Below, piece by piece: positions 11,291-22,171 of a stretch of DNA of 64,000 bases (the first letter of the stretch is position 1; each line of letters starts with the position of its first letter). The DNA comes from Euglena gracilis. Its lineage: Eukaryota; Euglenida; Euglenophyceae; Euglenales. The notes under the pieces are model-generated. The model worked only from the letters and a program-made list of their open reading frames with translations, made no database searches and was not told the origin of the DNA. The translations under genes and the position numbers were made by a program. The stretch lies in assembly GCA_039621445.1 (NCBI GenBank), contig CP154957.1, forward strand, positions 186,001 through 250,000. Reading direction: 5' to 3'.

Positions 11291-11429
11291 CTTAATTTGC
11301 CCTTCAACAACCCAGAAGAAAGGAACTACAGTTAAAGAACCTTGAGAAGTGAATTTGAAAGAGTGATGTGAATCGAATTATCGAATATCACCTCAGAATT
11401 TATTGAGATTTTCAAGACTTCAATGAAAA

Positions 11430-12165
11430 ATGCAATTACCAACACGAAGGTCGTCGCTGAGCAACAAGAATTGCCTGCCGCTACAGCTGGACTATCCGAC
11501 GGCGCGGTGCAACCGTGGCGATCCGTGGCTGTCCCATACCCCCAGAAAAAGTTTCAAAAAACCCACCCAGTTGCAGCCACAGACTTTGACAGACAGTAGT
11601 CAGACACACCCGAAGGACACAAAAGCCAAGAAGGCTGTCATGCCACTACAGCAAGGGCCATGGAGGCCCATGTCCCAGTTACACCAATACCTTGTTCAAG
11701 CTGGGCTATGGAGGCCACAACAGCAAGCTGTGCCGTGGAGGCCACAACAGCAATGGCCATGGTGGCTGATGGAACAAAGGCCGGGGTGGCCAACAATACC
11801 AAGGCCAGGGTGGCCGATTCCACAAACAGATGCACAGTGGCAGGGGCAGGACAGGTCCACAACACCCCCCCAACCATTTTTCAATCACAAACCCCATCAG
11901 GGGAAAAGGATTGGCCCCCAGAGGCCCCCCAAGGTTTTCAATGGGCATGGCGCCCAGGATCAAAGAGAAATCAATGGGACTGTCAAAATTTCAAGAGGGC
12001 CAGTGGGACCAACATCAAGAGGGCCATTGGGGTCAGAATTATCATCAAGGCCACTGGGGCCATCATTCTTACCAAGGCCGCTGGGCCCATCACTATGCTA
12101 AACATCAACAATTTCAAGGCCACTGGGGCCATGGAATATCAGAAGGGAGAACCACCATAAGCTAA
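11430..12165 (+). pseudogene. Gag-like protein of DIRS copy B with WG-rich repeats
   Basis: Three frames are open. One gives PWRPQQQ / GWPTIPRP-type Trp/Pro/Gln repeats at about 11,640-11,830. Another gives tandem Gly-His-Trp-Gly units (EGHWGQNYHQ, GHWGHHSYQG, QGHWGHGIS) at about 12,000-12,150. The region corresponds in position to the Tyr/Gly-rich Gag-like part of copy A. There is no zinc knuckle. The correct frame path is unknown, and low complexity limits confidence. Confidence 0.5.
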
Positions 12166-12169
12166 AAGG

Positions 12170-13885
12170 CTGTCCCCTAGCAGGGGGTTTCAATGTACTG
12201 TGGCAGCCCCAGAAGGATGCACCCACAGGAGCAATGAAGGACAAGGGGGCAACCCCCCACAACTTTCTTTGACACTGCCCATGGCAGGGGCAAACCTAAG
12301 CAAGAGGGAGGCCCAAAAAGAGGCCCCTATGGTATGTCAACCGACAACACCAATGACAAAGTGGAGGATCAGAAAGCCTCTGAGCAGAGCATGCATAACA
12401 CCCCCACCCAGCACCCAGAAAATGATCTAGTTGGAAAAGCACATTCATGGAGTAAAAATGGGAAGACACCCCCATGTACCAGAGACTTCAAAAAAGTCTA
12501 AAATGGTGGACAAAAAATGCCCCCCCAGCAACATGTCAATTGATAAAAATGGAATTCAACCCCCCTGGGTAAATCCCCCAAAATTGTCCACCCACCCAAA
12601 ACCCAGAGCCAACCTGCACCTGAACCAAGCAGAAAAAAGTATCTGTTGGATTACGAAAAAACTGGGTATGTTAAACGAGCTTGGCATTCAGAAACCCAGC
12701 ATTTGATCCCATGGTTTCCAATTTCAAAACCAGACGGGGGAACTACCAAGTGGAGAATGATCAGCGACTGCAGAGAAATCAATCAGCAATTTCAAGTAAA
12801 ACCTTTCAAGCTGGATTCCATGCAGCACATCTTGCCAGTTTTGGAAAAAGGCCACTTAGCAGAAAAAATAGACCTAAAGGATGCCTTTTTTAATATTCCA
12901 GTAAGTCTAGGCCTAAGGCCCTTTTTGAGACATCTGGTGGGGGGGCAGACCTGGGAATTTCAAACAGGTTGCTTTGGGCTAAATGTAATGCCCCAAATGT
13001 TTCATGTCAGTCATGAAAACTTTCGAAAAGCTGTGGAGAAAAATGGGCATCCAGATTTTTGCTTACCTGGAAAACATTTTGCTAGTGACCCCCACCCAAA
13101 ACACTTTGCAAAATCACCTGAACATAGTCGTCAAAGATTTTCTGTATTCGGGGTTCAAAATCAATGTGAAAAAGTCCAGCCTCCAGCCCACCCAAGTAGT
13201 AACCCATCTGGGTTTTCAACTGAACTTCCAGGAAGGGAAGTCACAGGTCCCCCCCCAGAAAGTCATCACCATAAAAAAGGAGCCGGGAAAATTGAAAAAA
13301 AGATTACGTGTCAAAAAGGCATTTGGCTGCCATTTTGGGCCAAATAAGTTGCAACCTAAATGCCCTGCCCTTTTTAAGGGCTTTTACAGACACCCTGTCA
13401 TTTTTTTTGTTGGCAAAGTCCGCAGCCCCCTGGGACTCAAAACACCCAATTTCCCAGGAAATCAATACCCAATTAAGGGAAATAAAAATTCTGCTGGACA
13501 CGTTGTGGGGCAGACCTTTCCCCCAAAATGCAACCAGGGAGTTGCACTCAGACAGCAGCACCCATGCCTGGGGGGGGGGGGCTAGACATCCACACAGGAG
13601 AAATTGTGCAGGAATTTTGGAGAAAATTTTGTACATCAGTGTAAAGGAGCTCAGTGCAGCAATCAGCACTGTGTAAAGTTTGAGAAAACATGGGGAAACC
13701 GTTTCGTTATCAGTGGACGACCAGGTAATTTACTTTTACCTAACAAAAGGTGGGGGCAGAAAGGACCCATTCAACAAAATGCACCGACCATTTTTCAAAC
13801 GGTGCATGGGAAAGCAAGTAAGCCTCCAAGTCCACTGGGTAGCTTCAAAAGAATGCCTGGCAGACCCCATAAGCAGATGGTAAAT
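12170..13885 (+). pseudogene. Reverse transcriptase and RNase H, DIRS copy B (degenerate)
   Basis: A low-complexity lead (12,170-12,640) is followed by RT blocks WRMISDCREINQQF, AEKIDLKDAFFNIPV and FQTGCFGLNVMPQMF in one frame. From about 13,004 another frame gives AYLENILLVTPTQ and VVTHLGFQLNFQEGK. YLEN replaces the catalytic YLDD, so this copy would be RT-dead. RNase H follows as LHSDSSTHAWGGG and YISVKELSAAIS, then, in a third frame, LSVDDQVIYFYLTKGGGRK and WVASKECLADPISRW. The order matches copy A. Confidence 0.8.
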
Positions 13886-14300
13886 GGACAGGAGGGATTA
13901 TTATTTAGACCCCCAACTTTTCAATGGATCAGACATCAATTCAAAGATTTCATAAATTTGGAAACAGCTTTATTTGCCTCCCCGGGCAACAGAAAACTGC
14001 CCAATTTTTGAGGCCAGGTGGCCCCACTGGGAGGCCACAGCAGTGAATGCATAATGTCCACTGGACAACATGGTGGATCTTTACGCAACCCCCCCCGGTC
14101 AATAATTGAACAATTTCTACCCAGGTTGAAAATGTTTCCCCAGACCAAAGTTTTGATGGTCACCCCCTACTGGGATTCAGCCACGTGGTGGCCCAAATTA
14201 ATAAAAATGAAAGTTCCACGGACACCCTGCCTGAAAATCACCCCCTACAAGGGTATGTTGACCAATTGCAGGGAGGGGGCAAATTCCACTCCCAGGTGGC
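13886..14300 (+). pseudogene. Methyltransferase-like domain, DIRS copy B
   Basis: Directly after RNase H comes ALFASPGNRKLPNF, which ends in a stop, then in a shifted frame LRNPPRSIIEQFLPR and VLMVTPYWDSATWWPKL. These align with CTPSNKKFPQF, NPPWSIIPQ and LLIVPHWASTSWW of copy A. NPPR replaces NPPW and the frame is broken at least once. The domain precedes the recombinase, its normal place in DIRS elements. Confidence 0.7.
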
Positions 14301-14359
14301 CCCTGCTTTGCACGATTTGCTCAGTAAAACATTGGAGGGGAAACAAATTAAGGTTAAGA

Positions 14360-15190
14360 CCATAAACGATTTCTTGGGGAGAAACCCCAGCCTAAAACGT
14401 TATCAGAGTGCTTTTCACTTCTGTGGGTAATTTTGGAACACATGGGGTCCCCCCCCTGAAGCCACCACAGAAGTGTCTGACGCTTTAATTCAATTATTCT
14501 AATTTTCCAAGACCAAAGCCCGTAATGCCTACAGTGCTATGCTTTTTGATTACTGCGTTTGGTGGGCTGAGATTCCACACTCTGTTAACCCCCTACAAGA
14601 GGCTTTGGAACCAAAACCTGGGGAAGTATGGGGCATTTTGGGATCCACTCACAGTCCTCCCGGAGCTGGAAAAGGCGCCCACTGATATTTGTACATTGCG
14701 TACACAACTTATTTTTTGCTCACAAATCCTCTTTTTATACCAATCGTCAGACTTGGTACAAGTCAGACTAACTATCAGTGTGTTGGGTAGGGCACCCTAC
14801 ATCAAGATTAAGCGTAAAGAACAAAAAATCCATAAGTGGGAAAGGGTTGTGTCCATTCCCCAGTGTTACCAAATATGCCCATTTCATTTAATGATGTGCT
14901 ATGTGGCTGCTGCACGTTTTTTTTTCAGACTTGGGGCCCCCCTCCTAATTTCCTTAAACCCCCCCTTCAGGGCCATAACTGCAGACACCATTGCTTCCAT
15001 CACAAAAGAATTCTTGGCCGAACACGGGGTACCCCCCAGGTGGGGGGGGGCCCACTAAACTAGAGGATCCGGGGTTGGTTTACTCAAAAAAATTGGTCCT
15101 TTCTGCCCAAGAAGTTTGTGAAATTGGCCGGTGGAGGGGGGTGGAGGCTTTACAGCCCACTATCAAATACTTGGTGCTCAAGGTGCCCTT
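14360..15190 (+). pseudogene. Tyrosine recombinase (YR), DIRS copy B
   Basis: An N-terminal lead (ALHDLLSKTL ... FLGRNPSLKRY) ends in a stop near 14,430. The main frame, 14,525-15,058, contains box I as ITAFGGLRFHTLL (first catalytic Arg). It then has HKWERVVSIP, CPFHLMMCYVAAAR and ITADTIASITKEFL. The HxxR box reads AH-stop-TRG across 15,053-15,064, where a TAA replaces the middle codon. In a neighbouring frame LSAQEVCEIGRW and QPTIKYLVL follow, with the Tyr of KYL as the likely nucleophile. The family joins a circular DNA copy to target DNA without target-site duplication. This copy should be inactive. Confidence 0.75.
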
Positions 15191-15230
15191 GAACATGCCC
15201 TGGCCCCCCTAACTTCAGTGCACGATCTGG

Positions 15231-15545
15231 CCTCACAAGGGCAAAGTGCGGAGCCCGAGGTGTCTCGTACTCCCTCGAGGAAAACCAGCAAGGGAGGAAG
15301 GGACACCGAGGGCGAAGCACAAAGGCATTGTGAGCCCGACCACCCCTCCCGTAAAAGAAAATTTGTCTTCAAAAGCCCTCGGTCAGAGAGTGGGCAAGAA
15401 GCCACGTCGCCCAGTCGCAGCAGCATCATCAGCCAACTACGGCGGCGAGGCGGCACTAAGCGGGACCTCCTAACCCAACACACCAGAACAATACAAACAA
15501 CACCGCTGGCGAGCAAGGCATGGCCTCACAAGGTCTTGTGCTTCG
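15231..15545. repeat. 3' terminal repeats of DIRS copy B
   Basis: The block GCCTCACAAGGGCAAAGTGC with GAGCCCGAGGTGTC recurs inverted at about 11,160-11,200 and 15,765-15,790. The block CGTACTCCCTCGAGG, followed by AAAAC and CAAGGGAGGAAGG, recurs at 18,237-18,275 in the same orientation and inverted near 15,550-15,590 and 15,725-15,760. The outer part, 15,425-15,535, is inverted against 11,188-11,290. This multiplicity fits terminal plus internal complementary repeats of stacked DIRS copies. Confidence 0.65.
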
Positions 15546-15764
15546 TTTCCCTTCCTCCCTTGTCGGTTTTCCTCCAGGGAGTACGACCTCGCCGGATTTG
15601 GCTTACGATGCCCGTCCGACGTGGCTGTGTGGCTTCTTCGCCCCTGGGGGGTCCCCCCCCTCTGCACCCTGGCCCCCCTTTTCTTTTGTGGGTTGTGGGT
15701 CGGGCTCCTCGGTGTCCCTTCGTCCCTTATCGGTTTTCCTGGAAGGAGTACAAGACACCTCGGG

Positions 15765-16430
15765 CTCCGCAATTTGCCCTTGTGAGGTCTGATTTTGCAC
15801 TGAAGTTATGGGGGCCAGGGCGTTTTCCAGGGCAGCCATATCGTTGATAATGGGCTGTAAAACCTCCCCCCCCACCTCTTGCCAATTTCAAAAACTTCTT
15901 GTGCTGAAAGGCCCAATTTTTCTGAGTAAACCTCCTGCCCCTCTGTAACTCCTGCCCCTCTGGTAGGGTGGGCCCTCAACACCTGGGAGGATGCCCCATG
16001 TTTGGCAAAAAACTCTTTGGTTGAAGCTCTGTCTGAACTAATGGCTCTATGGGGGGCTTTATTCAAGTTAAAAGGGGAACCACAGGCCTGAAGACTAACC
16101 GTGTTGCAGCAACAAACGAAATCATCAAATGAAAAAGGCTAATCTGGGGACGGTGGGGTATGAACACAACCCTCTCTCACTTGTGCAATTTCTGGCATTT
16201 ACACCTATTTTTGAAATAAGCTCCTTGCCATCACAATTGTGGTGCGTTTGACTTGTGCCAAATCAGAAGTCTGTACAAACAGAGGAATTGTGATTAAAAA
16301 ATGAGGTGTGTACGCAATGTACATATATCAGTGTGGAAGGTGGCTTGGGCCAGCCCCAGGAGGATTGGGAGGAGATCCAAAAAAGCCCCACATTTTTCAA
16401 TATTTTGGTTCCAAAGTTTCTTATAAGGGG
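15765..16430 (-). pseudogene. Tyrosine recombinase fragment, DIRS copy C
   Basis: On the minus strand the C-terminal half reads NLNKAPHRAISSDRAS, KEFFAKHGASSQVLRAHPTRG and LSAQEVFEIGKRW, so the HxxR box (HPTR) is intact. Where copy B has IKYLVL this copy has INDMAA, so the presumed catalytic Tyr is lost. The N-terminal half continues to about 16,430. The fragment is an inverted copy of 17,105-17,690 with roughly 15% mismatches by eye, and it shares its end repeat with copy B. Confidence 0.7.
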
Positions 16431-16498
16431 ACAAAAGGGATTGGAATCTCAGTCCACCAACAAAATTCTGGGATCAAAAGCATATCACTGTATGCAGT

Positions 16499-16894
16499 AT
16501 GGGCTTGAGCCTTGTAAAATTGGAATATTTGGATTGTGGTGGCTTGATGGGGGGTAAACACATTTTCTCAAAAAAACCCATAAAAGTAGGAAAGCAGTTT
16601 GATAGCGCTTTTAACTGGGGTTTTTCCCAGGAAGGGATAATCACACTGTTGGATGAGCTACGCAATCATCTCGTTAAGAGCTTGTTCGCGTTCACCCGAG
16701 CAACGGAAGGATTTCCGGTGCATGGGCTTAGCGCCATCATTGAGCTCGATTGTGCAAACACCTCACGGACCACGAATCGCGGGGTCGATGTCGCAGGCGT
16801 AAACTGGGTTATCCAGCACACCATGGAATTCGTGAGTAATTCGCGAGCAATATTCAGCGGACTTGGGGTGTTGACCACAACTCTCAGTGACTGA
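16499..16894 (+). CDS. Hypothetical 131-codon ORF inside the inverted-repeat island
   Basis: This ATG-started frame lies in the 16,440-17,090 segment between the inverted recombinase fragments C and D. From about 16,655 to 16,990 the base composition is balanced and free of G/C-tracts, unlike the surroundings. The middle of the product (LLDELRNHLVKSLF, VDVAGVNWVIQHTMEF) looks protein-like, but I recognise no family. The opposite strand also holds a 175-codon open frame (16,666-17,193), so neither strand can be chosen with certainty. It could be a captured host or foreign gene fragment. Confidence 0.25.
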   Translation: MGLSLVKLEYLDCGGLMGGKHIFSKKPIKVGKQFDSAFNWGFSQEGIITLLDELRNHLVKSLFAFTRATEGFPVHGLSAIIELDCANTSRTTNRGVDVAGVNWVIQHTMEFVSNSRAIFSGLGVLTTTLSD

Positions 16895-17104
16895 AATCTG
16901 CGTTGAGGGTGTGGTGGTATCCCCATATCTACCAAGGCATCTTGGCACACGTAAATCGGACATTCCGAGTGCGTCGAAGAAACAAGCGCGAAAAAAATTT
17001 CTTTAATAGGTGGTAACAATACCACAAAAATCCTCAAAGAGTGGTACGTCAGCGGGTAGATCCCACCAATAAAAACACACCCCATAAGCAGGTGGGAAAT
17101 GAAC

Positions 17105-17690
17105 AAAAACTTTGGAACCAAAACCTTCAAAAATATGGGGCTTTTTTGGATCTCCTCCAAATCCTCCTGGGGCTGGCCCAAGCCACCTTCCACACTGATA
17201 TATGTACATTGCGTACACCCCTCGTTTTTTGCTCATAAGTCCTCTGTTTGTACAGATCTTCCCATTTGGCACAAGTCAAACGCACCACAACTATGTTGGG
17301 CAAGGCGTCATACGTCAATAATAGGCGTAAAGGCCAGAAATTCCACAAGTGGGAGAGGGCTGTGTCCGTACCCCAGTGTGCCCAGAACAGTCCTTTTCAT
17401 TTAATGATTTCATACGTGGCTGCTACCCGTCTATTCGTCAGACCCGGGGTCCCCTTATAATTTCATTAAAGATCCCATACAAAGCCATCAGTTCAGACAC
17501 AGTTGCTTCAATCACGAAATATTTTGTTTTGGTCAAACATGGGTTATCCCCCCAAGTGTGGAAGGCCCACTCCACTGGAAGGAGCGGCAGTTGGTTCGCT
17601 CAAAATTGGGCCTTTTGGCCCAAGAAGTTTGTGAAATTGACCAGCCTTTGTGTAAAAAGGGGCCTACCGCTTTTCTGGACTACCTCTTTT
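17105..17690 (+). pseudogene. Tyrosine recombinase fragment, DIRS copy D
   Basis: The plus strand carries the same recombinase region as B and C. It includes the segment encoding LIYVHCVHPSFFAHKSS, then FHKWERAVSVPQC in the next frame, then YKAISSDTVASITKYF with KHGLSPQVWKAHST. The HxxR box is damaged by an indel (AHST followed by GRSG). The end SAQEVCEID is in yet another frame. No RT or terminal repeat accompanies the fragment. With copy C it forms a foldback pair around a 0.65-kb centre. Confidence 0.65.
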
Positions 17691-18230
17691 TTCTGTTTGG
17701 GACTAATCAAAATCTTTCTTTGACCTGTCATTGAATTTCCTCATATGTCTTCTTTTTCACTGCACGCGCGTCCGTTGGAGGATAACATGGGCAAAGTTGT
17801 ACGCGTATTACCTGCAAGAAAGCAACAATTTTTTTCAAAAAATGCGGTCTTGCGCGCGCTGCCTTTTAGGCGCAGCCTAATATACAGACAGACGGCGTAG
17901 GGACAAGCCCAATGCCACACAATTACTCTCTTTGATTTAATGATTTTACATTCTGTAGGGTGGAAACGTGCAACTTACGTATTGTACTCTTTTTTTTGCT
18001 CAGTCAGGTTTTCCCGAAATTTGCGTGGTTTTTTTGCTTTTTTTTGCATTTTTTAAATGAAATATTTGCCCTGGAAATGTTTCTTAGTTTGTCGCCATGT
18101 CATGTTTTGTCTCCGGTCCCTCTGAAGACGCCTTGGGTCCACTGTTTACTTATTAAAAGGCGGCTTTTCAGAGTAGTTAATGTACGAGTTTGTTTTTTCC
18201 CATTACAGCTTCCAAAGAAGAGAAGGAGAA
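17691..18230. other. Spacer between DIRS fragments D and E, no gene seen
   Basis: T-rich sequence without recognisable motifs. A poly-pyrimidine run followed by TTTTTTGCTCAGTCAGG (around 17,995) resembles an intron acceptor, but no coding exon is evident after it. Confidence 0.3.
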
Positions 18231-18232
18231 AG

Positions 18233-19058
18233 ACTCGTACTCCCTCGAGGCAAAACGGACAAGGGAGGAAGGGAAATTGTTTCCGTCGGTCTGCTCAGGT
18301 TTTTTACAGTGTTTATTGCTTCCCACAGCTCCTTTATATTTATGTGCAAAATGGAGTCTTCTCGCCAAAATTCTTGCACAACTTTGCCTGTCTGGATGTC
18401 CAGCCCCCCCCCTTCCCAGGCATGGGTGCTGCTGTCTGAGAGTAACGTTCTGGTTTCACTCTGGGGGGAAAGGTCTGCCCCCCCAGGAGTCCAGTAAAAT
18501 TTTTATTTCCCTTAATTGGGCCTTGATTTCCTGGGAAATTGAGAGTTTTGAGTACCAGGGGGCTGTGGGCTTTGCCACCAAAAAAATTGCCAGGGTATCC
18601 GTAAAAGCCCTAAAAGGGCAGGGCCATTAGGTTGCATCTTATTTGGCCCAAAATGGCAGCCAATTGCATTTTTGACATGTAATCTTTTTTCACAATTTTT
18701 CCCGCTCATTTTTTATGGTTTGCCTTTCTAGAGGCGGGAACTGTAGCTTTCCTTCCTGGAAGTTCAGTTGAAAAACCACATGGGTTACCACTTGGGTGGC
18801 CTGGTGGGTGAACTTTTTCACATTGATTCTGAACCCGTTATCCAGCAAATCGTTGAGAACTGTGTTCAGGTGATTTTGTAAAATGTTTTGGGCTGGGGCC
18901 ACCAGCAAAATGTCGTCCAGGTAAATAAACATCTGGATGCCCCTTTTCCTCCACAGCTTTTCGAACGTTTTCATTACTGACATGAAAATCCGGGGGATTA
19001 CATTTAGCCCAAAGAAGCCTGTTTGAAATTCACAGGTATGCCCAAAAACACTTTTTTG
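18233..19058 (-). pseudogene. RT / RNase H remnant, DIRS copy E
   Basis: On the minus strand, CEFQTGFFGLNVIPRIF, MFIYLDDILLVAPAQN and VVTHVVFQLNFQEGKLQ are RT blocks close to copy B, but with an intact YLDD. Further on, broken frames give NAIGCHFGPNKMQPN and an RNase H piece near 18,350-18,480. The RT is cut at 19,058, exactly where the satellite block begins, so satellite sequence has replaced or invaded the 5' half. The terminal-repeat block near 18,237 marks its other end. Confidence 0.75.
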
Positions 19059-19940
19059 GATGTTCTGAAGTGAAAAAAAGTGTTTTTGCGCGAAAAACAT
19101 TTTTTCAAAATTTTGGGTCCCGACCTGCCACCCGACCCCCCCCTCGCCCAGCAGCCCTCACGGCGGCGAACAGTGGGTCCCCGAATACCCAAAACTGGCC
19201 CGAAATCGCACAACCAGACCCCGGGAACCCCCAAAAACGGTCAAAACCGCCCCCTAAACCTAATGATTGAGCCCTGGTTTGGGTCCCAACTCCCCGTCTA
19301 GCCCGAGATACGGCCAATTTACGGTTTCGGGCCCGAAATGGCCAGAACTGGCAAAACTGGCCCAAAACCCCCAAAACGGCCATATCTCGGGCTAGGCGGG
19401 GAGTTGTCCCAAACCGCGCATACCGATGGATAGGGCGTCCAAAAGTTGTGGAATGAGGTCCTCTTTACTTTTCCTCAACTCCGCAGCGTTTTCGAGATAT
19501 TTTGAATTTTTCGATTTTTTGACCCCAGCCCGGCAGCCCTCGAACCCCTGCAGGGGTCCCCGAATACCCAAAAATGGCCCAAAATCGTACAACCAGACCC
19601 CGGGAACCCCAAAAAACGGTCAAAACCCCCCCCTAAACCTAATGATTGACCCCCTGGTTTGGGTTCCAACTCCCCGTCTAGCCCGAGATACGGTCAATTT
19701 ACGGTTTCGGGCCCCGAACGGGCCCGAAATGGCCAAAACTGGCCAAACTGGCCCAAAACCCCAAAACGGCCGTATCTCGGGCTAGGCGAGGAGTTGGCCC
19801 AAACCGCGCATACCGATCGATCGGGCTTCCCAAAGTTAAGGAATGACGTCCTCTTCACTTTTTCTCAACTCCCCAGCGTTTTTGAGATATTTTGAAATTT
19901 TCGATTTTTTGACCCCAAAATCACCCTGAGATTTTCCCGG
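19059..19940. repeat. Satellite block A: lead-in plus two 379-bp units
   Basis: A lead-in (TGTTCTGAAGTGAAAAAAAG, then TTTTTTCAAAATTTTGGGTC) is followed by units starting with TCCCCGAATACCC at 19,178 and 19,557, a spacing of 379 bp. Each unit contains AACTCCCCGTCTAGCCCGAG and, further on, its near-complement CTCGGGCTAGGCGGGGAGTT, so each could fold into a stem. The unit ends with a T/A-rich stretch, TTTTGAGATATTTTGAAATT. No coding motif is present. Confidence 0.85.
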
Positions 19941-20036
19941 AAAAAAAAACGGTAGACAACTTTTTTGCTCGGGCCATATCTCCGGCCTGGCGGGGAGTTG
20001 CGGGCAAAGTGAGGGCTCTGGAGAAACTAGGGATCG

Positions 20037-20236
20037 TCTCCTAACCTATAGACTATTCACTTTGGAGGCCCGGAAATCCAATCACATCGATAATCCTCGG
20101 GGGCCCGGACCTACCTCAGGGGGGGGGGGGGGGGGGCGGGGGGGGGGGGGGGGGGGGCGGGGGGGGGGCGGGGGGGGGGGGGGGGGGGGGGGTCAAAGCT
20201 TCGCTCTTACTCTAAAGAGATAAGAGCTCAGCGACC
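20037..20236. repeat. G-tract and 41-bp hairpin repeat, copy 1
   Basis: The stretch CTAACCTATAGACTATTCAC and its neighbours are followed by about 75 nearly uninterrupted G's (20,118-20,192). Then comes a 41-bp sequence from AAGCTTCGCTCTTACTCT to GCGACC (20,196-20,236) whose core GCTCTTA...TAAGAGC is an imperfect palindrome. The same series occurs at 22,172-22,396. Confidence 0.8.
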
Positions 20237-20289
20237 AGGTGTGACGTAGAGCTGAGCTCTTTGGGAGACCACCCCAGCCCGGCCCGGGA

Positions 20290-20735
20290 AACACGCTCAT
20301 TTTCGACTCAAACACAGGTTTTCCCGGTCCGGGAGGCCAAAAAACATCGTTTTGGGGCAAAAAAAAATTTTCGATTTTTTTCGACTTTTTTGACCCGGCT
20401 TTGACCCAAAGTCAATGGGTTGGCGGCCCAAAACGGGGCGCCGGCGGGTCGAAAAACGCTCATTTTTGGCTCAAAAACAGTTTTTCTGGGTCCGGGAGGC
20501 CAAAAAACATCGTTTCGGGCAAAAAAATTTTTTTCGATTTTTTTCGACTTTTTTCACCCGGTTTTGACCCAAAGTCAAAGGGTCGGCACCCCAAAACGGG
20601 GCGCCGGCGGGTCGAAAAATGCTCATTTTTGGCTCGAAAACACTTTTTTCGGGTCCGGGAGGTCAAAAAACATGGTTTTGGGCGAAAAAAATTTTTTGAA
20701 TTTTTTTGACTTTTTGACCCAAAAATGGCTAAGTC
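20290..20735. repeat. Three tandem units of about 167 bp
   Basis: Units share GTCCGGGAGGCCAAAAAACA, TTTTTTCGACTTTTT and GGGGCGCCGGCGGGTCGAAA, with the GTCCGGGAGG mark near 20,322, 20,491 and 20,655. They separate satellite block A from block B. Open frames across them are compositional. Confidence 0.75.
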
Positions 20736-20817
20736 CACCGGCCAGGGGGGGGGGGGATCCAGGGGGCATGGAGGGGTCCGGGTCGGAAAATTTTTTTCGC
20801 TCAAAAACACTTTTTTT

Positions 20818-22080
20818 GATGTTCTGAAGTGAAAAAAAGTGTTTTTGAGCGAAAAAAATTTTTTCAAAATTTTGGGTCCCGACCTGCACCCGACCCGACC
20901 CGACCCCCCAGCCGCCCTGACGGCGCGCGATGGGGTCCCCGAACACCCAAAACTGGCCAAAATCGCACAACCAGACCCCGGGAACCCCAAAAAACGGTCA
21001 AAACCCCCCCCTAAACGTAATGTTTGACCCCCAGTTTGGGTCCCAACTCCCCGTCTAGCCCGAGATACGGCCAATTTACGGTTTCGGGCCCTGAACGGGC
21101 CAAAACTGGCAAAACGGGCCCAAAACCCCCAAAACGGCCGTATCTCGGGCTAGGCAAGGAGTTGGCCCAAACCGCGCATACCGATCGATAGGGCGTTCCA
21201 AGGTCATCAAATAAGGTCGCCATCACTTTTCCTCAACTCCGCAGCGTTTTCGAGATATTTTGAATTTTTCGATTTTTGGACCCCAGCCCGGCAGCCCTCG
21301 AACCCCCGCAGGGGTCCCCGAATACCCAAAAATGGCCCAAAATCGCACAACCAGACCCCGGGAACCCCAAAAAACGGTCAAAACCCCCCCCTAAACGTAA
21401 TGTTTGACCCCCAGTTTGGGTCCCAACTCCCCGTCTAGCCCGAGATACGGCCAATTTACGGTTTCGGGCCCTGAACGGGCCAAAACTGGCAAAACGGGCC
21501 CAAAACCCCCAAAACGGCCGTATCTCGGGCTAGGCAAGGAGTTGTCCCAAACCGCGCATACCGATCGATCGGGCGTTCCAAGGTCGTCAAATAAGGTCAC
21601 GATCACTTTTCCTCAACTCCGCAGCATTTTCGAGATATTTTGAAATTTTCGATTTTTGGACCCCAGCCCGGCAGCCCTCGAACCCCCACAGGGGTCCCCG
21701 AATACCCAAAAATGGCCCAAAATGGCACAACCAGGCCCCGGGAACCCCAAAAAACGGTCAAAACCCCCCCCTAAACCTAATGATTGACCCCCTGGTTTGG
21801 GCTCCAACTCCCCGTCTAGCCCGAGATACGGGCAAATTACGGTTTCGGGCCCCGAACAGGCCCGAAACGGCCAAAACTGGCCAAACTGGCCCAAAACCCC
21901 AAAACGGCCGTATCTCAGGCTACGCGGGGAGTTGGCCCAAACCGCGCATACCGATCGATCGGGCGTCCCAAAGTTGTGGAAGGACGTCCTCTTCACTTTT
22001 TCTCAACTCCCCAGCGTTTTTGAGATATTTTGAAATTTTCGATTTTTTGACCCCAAAATGACTTGGAAATTTCCCCGGAA
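20818..22080. repeat. Satellite block B: lead-in plus three 379-bp units
   Basis: The lead-in TGTTCTGAAGTGAAAAAAAG at 20,818 repeats that of block A. Units with TCCCCGAA(T/C)ACCC start at 20,936, 21,315 and 21,695, spaced 379 and 380 bp. Neighbouring units within the block are more alike than units between blocks, by eye. The whole series of lead-in, units, G-tract and hairpin is therefore a duplicated higher-order block. Confidence 0.85.
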
Positions 22081-22171
22081 AAAAAAACGGTACACAACTT
22101 TTTTGCTCGGGCCATATCTCCGGACTGGCGGGGAGTTGCGGGTAACCGAAGGGCTCTGGAGGTACTAGGGA

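Larger units (their letters stand above)
11140..15545 (+). mobile_element. DIRS-like retrotransposon copy B, all domains, inactive
   Basis: Between inverted terminal repeats near 11,140-11,290 and 15,420-15,545 lie, in order, a Gag-like region, RT, RNase H, MT-like domain and tyrosine recombinase, all on the plus strand. Every coding part is broken: several frameshifts in RT, YLEN in place of YLDD, a stop within the recombinase HxxR motif, and others. It is a decayed but complete-length DIRS element of about 4.4 kb. Copies C, D and E match pieces of it. Confidence 0.8.

Noticed and set aside
20450-20480. CATTTTTGGCTCAA-like sequence resembling the dinoflagellate spliced leader
   Set aside because: It lies in each 167-bp tandem unit, lacks the CCGTAGC start and the donor, and is part of a simple repeat.
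19004-22033. Repeated short frames with similar proteins (for example ...RDTVNLRFRAPNGPE...)
   Set aside because: The same peptides recur at 379-bp steps because they are satellite translations; both strands are equally open.
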